Shown here: positions 58,789 to 64,000 of the stretch, piece after piece
Position numbering within the stretch: position 1 is the stretch's first letter
Layout: the number at the start of each line of letters is the position of its first letter
Assembly: GCA_000442125.1 (NCBI GenBank)
Contig: KE546978.1
Coordinates: forward strand, 682,001 to 746,000
Length of the DNA: 64,000 nucleotides
From: Opeltia flavorubescens
Lineage: Eukaryota > Ascomycota > Lecanoromycetes > Teloschistales > Teloschistaceae
Reading direction: 5' to 3'
Notes under the pieces: generated by a model
Database searches by the model: none
What the model saw: only the letters and a program-made list of their open reading frames with translations
Told to the model about the DNA's origin: nothing
Position numbers and translations under genes: made by a program

Positions 58789-59179
58789 TCACAATCCCAA
58801 TGGGTTCTGCGCAGTTTGCTTCTTCTCTCCGCCACCAGTAGCGTTGCTGGCGGTATCGCCAACAGTATCGGTTGCAGACTTGGCTGTGTTGCCTACTCCC
58901 TTCGTGGCACCCGATACAGCTTGAGAAGGTTGGAGTCAACTTCTTCTGTTTTGAATCTGACCTGGTGGTGGGTTCACTTACTGTCTGTTAGGCCTTTCGT
59001 TGTGTCGCCAACGGTGTTTCCAAGTCCACCCACTGGAGATAATGTCAGCGCGTACTGCAAGGAGCCACGTTGTTTCGATTGGACCAACCTGCATTGCCTG
59101 CGGTATCGGTAACACCACTGACGGTATTACCAAGCGTACCGGTAACCCCACTTAAGACTCCTTTGTTTTGATCTGACAT
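58789..59179 (-). CDS. small repeat protein (90 residues), LEA/hydrophilin-like
   Basis: Three exons inferred on the minus strand: 59179-59089, 59032-58982 and 58919-58789. The protein is built almost entirely from degenerate GNTVxGVTDTxG-type units (VTGTLGNTVSGVTDTAGN, GLGNTVGDTTKGLTDTVSG, GVGNTAKSATDTVGDTASN) and ends GGGEKKQTAQNPLGL. It has no cysteine, no aromatic residue and no signal peptide, and is rich in Gly, Thr, Asn and Ala, so probably an unstructured hydrophilic protein like stress-induced hydrophilins or LEA-like proteins; function is inferred only. The repeat continues in phase across both introns, which supports the splicing. Intron 1 has donor GTTGGT and intron 2 an AAG acceptor. 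Confidence 0.75.
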
Positions 59180-60513
59180 GGTATTGCTTGCCGATTTACG
59201 TCAATGGTTTATGCTGAAGTGCTCGTCGACTGTTGAATAAGAAGGTAGCAATTGTGTCTGGCTGAAGTATATATCATTGACATCTTCCACTGACGTAAAG
59301 AGCCAAGTTCACCCCACCCCCACTAAGAACCCCGCATCGTAATCCGGTTTCTACGAGTCTGCTTAAGTACCCTCTGGGGCGTATCTGTTAAGACTATTCT
59401 CTATTCATCTCTGAAGTACCCGTCTTTCCTTTATGCGAGACATTGACATAGTGGTCCGTTTGGATGTAGGGAGGGTTGCAGCATGCGAAAAGTAAATTCC
59501 ATGTAAAGACTCTCCCCGAGCTCCAGCTATGCTCCAGCATCGTAGCGGAGGAGGATCGGTGCTGGCTGCCAATGCCCGATCAAGAGATTTGGAGCAACTG
59601 GCGTCTACCATGCCACAACGCCTCTGTTTCAGAATATCTCAGCCTCGACTTGGCCCCCACACGCTTAAGCTACATGTTGAGCACGGGATAGGTATGACAT
59701 GTTCCGGATTCGAAGAAATTATCTTTGTTCGGATCACAAAGACATCGACCGTATGGAGGACCATCAACATGAATGAAGAGTTGTGCTCCTGCAGCCCAAC
59801 AAGCAACTCGAGATCATTGCTTACAACACGAGTCGCCTTTTCCAATTGCCAGCGTGAATACGATCAAAGCATGCATTCAACTTTGCATCTCTCCATTGTT
59901 TTCGCTATTGCGTTTGGTTGCCGAGATTATGATGAAGATTCTTTGAAGGATGTAGCCTCCCAACCGCACCGGTAAGGTTTTCCGTGAAGGATTTCTTCTA
60001 TGAGGCTACAAGGCTACGAGCCCCTTTATGGACCAGCAAGATTGCTTTGTGTCAGGGTGGCTATGTGCAGAACTTTATTGGCTCACTACTGTACACACAT
60101 TTATTGCATTGGGTAGAGTATACCGGTAACTGTCCTGTTATACATTTTCATTCTTGGTCTTGACAGTATTTGTAATGTTCTAGAGTAATTGATCTTGGTG
60201 GCCCAATTTTTTCTTTTTCTTCGTTGTCATCGGTCTTGTGTGACTCCATCTTTAAGGAACCGTCTTCATGGGCATGGGCAGTGAAGATTGCGCTACTGCT
60301 GTCGTCGATCCTTCGTTAATGCATCTAGAGCAGGGTTATGATCCTTCGCGTCCAAAGCATTGGGCTGTGGGCCTATGTTTAATCTCCTTCCGTGCGCCTA
60401 GTCCTTGGCTCTCCGAAGCACCAACAATCGTCCCGTCACCACCCCGATAACAATTATGTCGACATCCCTTGGATCTGCTGTCGCGGTTCGACTCATGTAT
60501 CGTGGAAGGCAGC
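59180..60513. other. intergenic region, no convincing gene
   Basis: About 1.3 kb upstream of both the small repeat protein (leftward) and the GH72-like gene (rightward). A 148-codon frame at 59529-59975 (+) has an ATG but no recognisable domain, and its antisense is also open in part; I do not call it. Confidence 0.4.
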
Positions 60514-62354
60514 ATGGCGAGCAAATGGACCACCTTTGTTGCGGTGCTTCTAGCTACTTCACTGATCCCAATCGCTCAGAGCATCGCACCCATCAAGGCC
60601 GTCGGCTCAAAACTGTACGATAGCGACACTGGGGAGCAATTCTATATTCGAGGTAGGGCAGCGAGATGGTAGGCATTAATGATAGCTTACACATACTCAA
60701 AGGTGTCATATACAGAATCTACAGAGACTTAGATCCTCTGTCCGTCCCAGCACAATGCAAACTCGATGTTCCACTCATGACCACTCTGGGCGTCAATACC
60801 ATCCGCGTCTTTCATGTCGACTACAATCGCACACACGACGAGTGTATGAACATTTTTTCCGATGCCGGTATCTACGTCATGATCGGGCTTGACTCGGACG
60901 ATGCCTTTGTCTCAGACACCTCGCCTGCCTGGGACATGAACATGTTCGACCACTATACAAAGACCTTGGATACCTTTGCCAACTATGACAATCTGCTTGC
61001 GGTCGCGGTAGGGAATAATGTCATCGATTACCCGGATACATCGCCTGCAGCTCCCTACTTGAAAGCTGCTATAAGGGACATGAAAGCCTATCGAGATGGG
61101 CAAGGCTACCGCCAGATTCCGATCGGCTACACGCTCAACGCAGACACAAGTTATAATTCCACACGGTTGAGCACGCAGGAATACCTCGTCTGCGGAGATA
61201 CAGTTGCAGACAATGCTGATTTCGTGGGCTTGAACCGCTACTCCTGGTGCGGAAACTCATCCTACACCGCGTCAGGCTACGACGAGCTGTGGCATGACGC
61301 CGAGGATTATCCCGTGCCGATTTTCTTTGCCGCGACTGGCTGCGATGACGTGGGCAACCGCGATTTCGACGACCAAGAGTCAATTCTTGGTTACGACATG
61401 AACGATCGATATTCCGGTGTTTTTGTGTGCGTTTTGTCTCTTAGCATTGTATTGACGGAAATTTTTAGCTGATGTGGCCAGTTACGAATGGCGACAAGAG
61501 AGCAACCTCTACGGCATAGTTTCTTATGAGTTTGGGACTCAAGAACTTACCTGGACTGCGGTTGGAACGCCCGCAGGCTCCACGCCCACCCCCCTCAGCC
61601 CGGACTTTTACAGTCTACAGAGCCAATGGTACTGATGCTGCGCTCTTGGACTGTTGTTTGACTAATACTCGACAGGGCGGCCATCACCACCACCGGGACC
61701 CCGTCTTCGGAATACACGCCGGTGTACACGTCCGTCGCATGCCCTCCGTCTACCAGCTCTGGCTGGGAAGTTGTACCAACAGCACCTCTCCCCTTCATTG
61801 AAAATCTCGTCATCACCACCTTGGCCACAGTCTCCTCCTCATCAACCGGAGCCTCATCCAGCACTCCAAGGGTCATCCCATCATCGTCCGCACAGAAGAC
61901 GTCCAATGATAGCTCGGGTCTCTCAACAGGCGCCAAAGTCGCAATTGGTGTTGTCATCCCTGTAGTCATTCTCGCTTTCGCCTTCGCTGCCTTCTTCATC
62001 TGGTGGCGAAGGAGAAAAGCCAAGACTGCCATCGCACCGAACGAGCGAGGACCAGAATACAGCCAAGTGATGACGCAGGAGCAAGCCAGCCCGGGCCCAG
62101 CGGTCACTGAGTTCTACAACAAGCATGGCTCAGAGATCCATGGTACTCCCGTGGCGCAATTGCATGCCGAGGAATCGAGACAGGAGTTGGGAACCGGGAT
62201 GGGTTATAATATTGGAAACCCGGAAAGGGATTTGGCGGAATTGGAATCGTATAGTCCACCGTTAGAACTGAGTAATGGGCCAAGTGTGAAGAGGGCGTCG
62301 AGGGATAGTAGGAGATCGACGGAGGGGGATACGCCAAATCACCTTGGGCTTTGA
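60514..62354 (+). CDS. GH72-like (Gas/Gel) protein with both catalytic glutamates replaced and a transmembrane anchor
   Basis: Four exons, 60514-60652, 60703-61416, 61469-61628 and 61676-62354, 563 residues. Signal peptide about 1-24; GH72 beta-1,3-glucanosyltransferase domain about 25-320 (KAVGSKLYDSDTGEQFYIRG, NTIRVFHVDYNRTHDECM, APYLKAAIRDMKAY, YGIVSYEFG). Active members have Glu in GNEV and in FFSEYGC; here these read GNNV (N152) and FFAATGC (A257), so transglycosylase activity is very unlikely. There is no X8/CBM43 domain. Instead of a GPI signal there is a Ser/Thr-rich stalk (340-420), one transmembrane helix (about 427-448) followed by WWRRRK, and a cytoplasmic tail of about 110 residues. 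Architecture resembles a wall sensor. Intron 1 ends in AAG. Confidence 0.88.
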
Positions 62355-62966
62355 AATGGGGTCGATGATAATTTCCTTTGGAAGGAGGAAGAAAAAGACC
62401 ACTGTATTCAAGGCCTGGTTAATTGCCGTTAATTTCCACTATGGTTGCGAGTCTGGAGCGTGGGTGTTGGTAAAAGGCTGACGGCATCGTTCAAGTACAG
62501 GGACGGTTTTTCTCTCCGGTTCTACGTTTATCATATTCAATACCCAAATGCAAATGAAACAGTGCAGTCATGTCATTGTCCACTTTGCAATATTGCACTC
62601 GTACAAAATTGAAAAGAACGAATTATTGGCTATGCAGTTGTCGAGGCCCTTCATCTCCCGCATGTAATCTTCATATGCCACTTGCTCACGTAGGGATGTA
62701 GCCAGCTCTAGATTTTTCAGCGAGGGAGAGAATATGTCTTTGTCAGGATTGATGAAGTAGGCCATTTAATTTCTATACAATTTGTTGTACGATCGTCGTC
62801 CTCTCCAGCATACTGAGCGTTGTCGAAGTGCTACCATGCTTCATGCGTCATCCTTAGCCAATGTATGCCTTCGCAATGCGTACAATGCCCACAATAATAC
62901 AAAAGCGCCCACCATCTCATAATCCCATCAAATGCCCGCTAAATCATACCCAATATAACATGATGC
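62355..62966. other. intergenic region between convergent genes
   Basis: About 610 bp. A 65-codon minus-strand frame at 62568-62765 (starting MAYFINPDKD) is unrecognised and may be chance. Otherwise nothing seen. Confidence 0.35.
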
Positions 62967-64000
62967 TTACTGGCCGGTTGGCCTCGCTGTCGCTTTCGGC
63001 GTAGCTAAGTACCCGTATCTCTTCGGCTGTGGATCTTTACACCGTCCAAACCATCCCCAATGCTCGCATGCTGCCGTCTTTGAAGGTCCACCCGTACCAG
63101 TCGCTGTTGCATCGGCGGTGGTTTTGGCAGGCACGGCCATGGTACTTGTTATTGTCGAAGTAATCGTTGTGGTGCTCGAATCTAAACATCCGCCGAACCA
63201 GCCATAACTCTTGCACGTCACGGTTGTAGAAGTGACAGTACTGGAGGTGGTAGTAATCGGCGTAGAGGTGGTCGATGTCTCATCTCGGCAGCCCCACCAC
63301 CCAGGTGTTTTACAGGTTGAAGTCCTCGTCAAACTTGTCGTTGTACTCAAAGAGACGGAGCTTGTAGTGGTAGATTCAGACCCGTTGCTCTCGTAGTACT
63401 TCCAGTTGAAGCAGTCGACACACTCTGTATCTTGTATGCATTCTGGTAGCTCATCGTATGCACGGTAGACATCTGAGATGACGTTGCGGATCTTGTGCCA
63501 GCTGATACTCACTCGCCAGTTCTTGTCCTTGACGGTGTCGTAGACGCAAACATTGCCGGTGTGGCATTGCGTCTCCATTGCGTATCCGCCCAACGTGCAG
63601 CCGGATGTGGCACTATTGCAGCTGCCCATGAAAATAGGGTCTGCGGTGTGGCCAAAGTGGTATGCACCAGTGTTTACCCGGCCTTGTGGCGCGCTCCGAT
63701 GAGTTTCTGGTGGGAAGGGAAGACCAAGGCGAGCGGCGGCGAGGGCCTCCCCAGGGGCTTCGAAGGTGGTGGCTGGAAGACCAAAAGTAAGGCCAAGCAT
63801 ACTGCTAACTGAGCCACCCAGAGAGTGGCCTGATAGCCAGATATTTGAGTTGGGGTACAGTTCTGTAACGTTGCCGTAAAGTTCGGTGGCGGCTTGGTAG
63901 TATCTGTTTTCCCTCCTCAAAGCTTTGATCAAGCAAGTCTGGTTACATGTGAAAGCGGAGGTGGCGCAGTCGCAGACTTGTTTCCAGAGATAGTGACCAC
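62967..64000 (-). CDS. ATG15: vacuolar phospholipase ATG15 (partial, 5' end outside window)
   Basis: The frame is open from 62967 to the right edge without a stop, so the N-terminal half lies beyond the window. Atg15 is the lipase that breaks down autophagic bodies and cytoplasm-to-vacuole vesicle membranes. Seen here: [20 protein letters not shown] at the edge, then [18 protein letters not shown] with the nucleophile serine of [36 protein letters not shown] with a likely catalytic Asp, and SWHKIRNVI with a likely catalytic His. The C-terminal 125 residues are Thr/Ser-rich with three cysteine units: [19 protein letters not shown] and [10 protein letters not shown], an extension absent from yeast Atg15. 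Convergent with the GH72-like gene. Confidence 0.94.
   Translation of the reverse strand, partial: GHYLWKQVCDCATSAFTCNQTCLIKALRRENRYYQAATELYGNVTELYPNSNIWLSGHSLGGSVSSMLGLTFGLPATTFEAPGEALAAARLGLPFPPETHRSAPQGRVNTGAYHFGHTADPIFMGSCNSATSGCTLGGYAMETQCHTGNVCVYDTVKDKNWRVSISWHKIRNVISDVYRAYDELPECIQDTECVDCFNWKYYESNGSESTTTSSVSLSTTTSLTRTSTCKTPGWWGCRDETSTTSTPITTTSSTVTSTTVTCKSYGWFGGCLDSSTTTITSTITSTMAVPAKTTADATATGTGGPSKTAACEHWGWFGRCKDPQPKRYGYLATPKATARPTGQ

Noticed and set aside
59529-59975. 148-codon plus-strand frame upstream of the GH72-like gene
   Set aside because: Has an ATG, but no recognisable domain, erratic composition and no splice context.

Overview
The window is nuclear DNA of a filamentous ascomycete (Pezizomycotina). 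Evidence: short spliceosomal introns (about 40-155 nt, usually near 55) with clear branch points; conserved ascomycete genes such as IST2, ARP8, ATG15 and GH72; and one long block with the strict CpA-to-TpA signature of repeat-induced point mutation (RIP). Class or genus cannot be fixed from sequence alone. All intron and exon calls here are by eye, checked by reading phase and remembered family sequence; nothing was searched or aligned by software.

Layout. 1-8668: a possible small gene at the left edge, then the splicing factor CWC26/BUD13 (+), an anoctamer/IST2-type membrane protein (-), an MPPED-type metallophosphoesterase (+) and a flavocytochrome b2-like dehydrogenase ending in a peroxisomal AKL tripeptide (-). 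8983-31618: a 22.6-kb extremely AT-rich block with no usable genes. Its two ends form a 148-bp ungapped terminal inverted repeat, directly flanked by the 5-bp duplication GGCAT, so the whole block reads as one giant, dead, RIP-mutated TIR element. It landed in the short shared upstream region of the dehydrogenase gene and a Rab GTPase gene.

32026-64000 is gene-dense and euchromatic: Rab GTPase (+), a fungal cysteine-rich protein (+), SNARE YKT6 (-), helicase SLH1 (+), RanGEF RCC1/PIM1 (-), cyclase/formamidase-fold protein (+), ARL1 (-), ARP8 (+), PAF1 (+), an unusual zinc-finger/RIB7 fusion (+), RER1 (-), mitochondrial enoyl-CoA hydratase (+), a 90-residue repeat protein (-), a GH72-like transmembrane protein lacking both catalytic glutamates (+) and the 3' part of ATG15 (-).

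The genes are mainly housekeeping: secretory trafficking (Rab, YKT6, ARL1, RER1), nuclear processes (CWC26, RCC1, ARP8, PAF1), ribosome rescue (SLH1) and metabolism. They do not form a pathway cluster. Orientation mostly alternates, giving many shared upstream regions (IST2/MPPED, YKT6/SLH1, RCC1/cyclase, ARL1/ARP8, RER1/enoyl-CoA hydratase) and tail-to-tail pairs.

The points most worth following are the giant TIR element with its subterminal 11-bp repeats, the zinc-finger/RIB7 fusion, the GH72 pseudoenzyme with a membrane anchor and cytoplasmic tail, and the high share of non-YAG 3' splice sites.
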